From Deltaproteobacteria bacterium (lineage in GTDB: Bacteria; Myxococcota; Polyangia; Haliangiales; Haliangiaceae), in contig JAGSPR010000414.1 in assembly GCA_018262455.1 (NCBI GenBank), forward strand, positions 1 to 5,783: a stretch of DNA of 5,783 nt, read 5' to 3'. Numbering within the stretch: the stretch's first letter is position 1; each line of letters starts with the position of its first letter. Shown here piece after piece: positions 5,382-5,783 of this stretch. The notes beneath the pieces are model-generated. The model was not told the DNA's origin. It saw only the letters and a list, made by a program, of their open reading frames with translations, and did no database searches. Position numbers and translations under genes: made by a program.

Positions 5382-5783
5382 ATGAGCATCACGACGAACA
5401 GCCTCCTCGCCGCCACTGTCGCCCTCAGCCTCGTCGCGTGTGTGAAGCGTGACGATCCGCCGGCCTCGCTCGAGCGCGCCATCCCGACGGCCGAGCAGGT
5501 CTCGATCAAGCTACCAACCGGCACATCGCGAACCATCGGCCAGCTCGCCGACTGGTACGTCGCCACCCGCGGCGTGACCACGGTGTTCAACGGCGGCTCG
5601 GCGTGGGTGCTGATCTTGATCCACACCATCGTGAAGTTCCCGGTGACCTCGGTCGATGGCGACACCTACACGTGGGGGCCGTTCAGCAACGCGCTCGATC
5701 CCGCCGAGTACAAGCTCGACGTCCGCGACGTCGGGGACGGCACGTACACCTACCAGCTGTCGGGTCGCGCCAAGACCCAGCTG
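5382..5783 (+). CDS. Predicted lipoprotein of unknown family, 3' end cut off by window edge
   Basis: From ATG at 5382, 134 codons are open to the window edge. The N-terminus MSITTNSLLAATVALSLVAC ends in a good lipobox (LVAC, Cys20). The stretch before the hydrophobic core has no Lys or Arg, which is unusual for a signal peptide. After VKRDDPPAS and a short linker comes a compact beta-rich segment: TIGQLADWYVATRGVTT (51-67), VFNGGSAWVLILIHTIVKF (68-86), VTSVDGDTYTWGPF (88-101), LDPAEYKLDV (105-114), then DGTYTYQLSGRAKTQL. The alternating aromatic strands, Gly/Asp turns and SGRxK at the edge suggest an extracytoplasmic beta-barrel or sandwich that continues beyond the window. I do not recognise a named family. 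The context is 53 bp after the propeller-like lipoprotein, preceded by a sigma-54-like promoter and no visible Shine-Dalgarno, so it may be its own transcription unit. Confidence 0.78.
   Translation, partial: MSITTNSLLAATVALSLVACVKRDDPPASLERAIPTAEQVSIKLPTGTSRTIGQLADWYVATRGVTTVFNGGSAWVLILIHTIVKFPVTSVDGDTYTWGPFSNALDPAEYKLDVRDVGDGTYTYQLSGRAKTQL

Noticed and set aside
5279..5665. Minus-strand frame of 128 codons
   Set aside because: It lies antisense to the lipoprotein at 5382, which has a clear lipobox and patterned beta-rich sequence; no export signal or motif in the antisense product.

Overview
The window is GC-rich bacterial DNA (roughly 70% by eye). It carries one firmly identified housekeeping gene, glmU, surrounded by lineage-specific genes, four of which encode predicted lipoproteins. 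The GC content, the weak Shine-Dalgarno signals, and the lipoproteins with Asp/Ala/Pro-rich linkers after the lipidated cysteine suggest a myxobacterium-like organism (Myxococcota, perhaps of the Haliangium/Kofleriaceae kind). This is an impression from style; no rRNA or other taxonomic marker is present.

Left part, minus strand: two lipoprotein genes lie in tandem. The upstream one (653-1207) encodes a small C-type-lectin-like domain with nearly complete calcium/sugar-site motifs. The downstream one (581 to the left edge, cut off) encodes a lamin-tail-like beta-sandwich. A 16-bp near-palindrome sits in the 71-bp gap between them. Both products should be on the cell surface or facing the periplasm.

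A 93-bp divergent intergenic region (1208-1300) holds an 11-bp imperfect inverted repeat and separates this pair from glmU.

Right part, plus strand: glmU (1301-2731) makes UDP-GlcNAc for peptidoglycan and LPS. It is followed after 21 bp by a 451-residue protein of unknown function (2753-4108, TTG start). That gene overlaps by one base a lipoprotein with PQQ/beta-propeller-like character (4108-5328, GTG start). The spacing suggests a three-gene operon. A hairpin covers the glmU stop codon and the Shine-Dalgarno of the next gene, so the two may be translationally coupled.

After a 53-bp gap containing a good sigma-54-type promoter match, a fourth lipoprotein gene of unknown family starts at 5382 and runs off the right edge.

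I see no tRNA, rRNA, CRISPR array, insertion sequence or phage gene, and no known defence or toxin system. The least ordinary items are the composite unknown protein behind glmU, the calcium-type lectin lipoprotein, and several short inverted repeats at gene borders.
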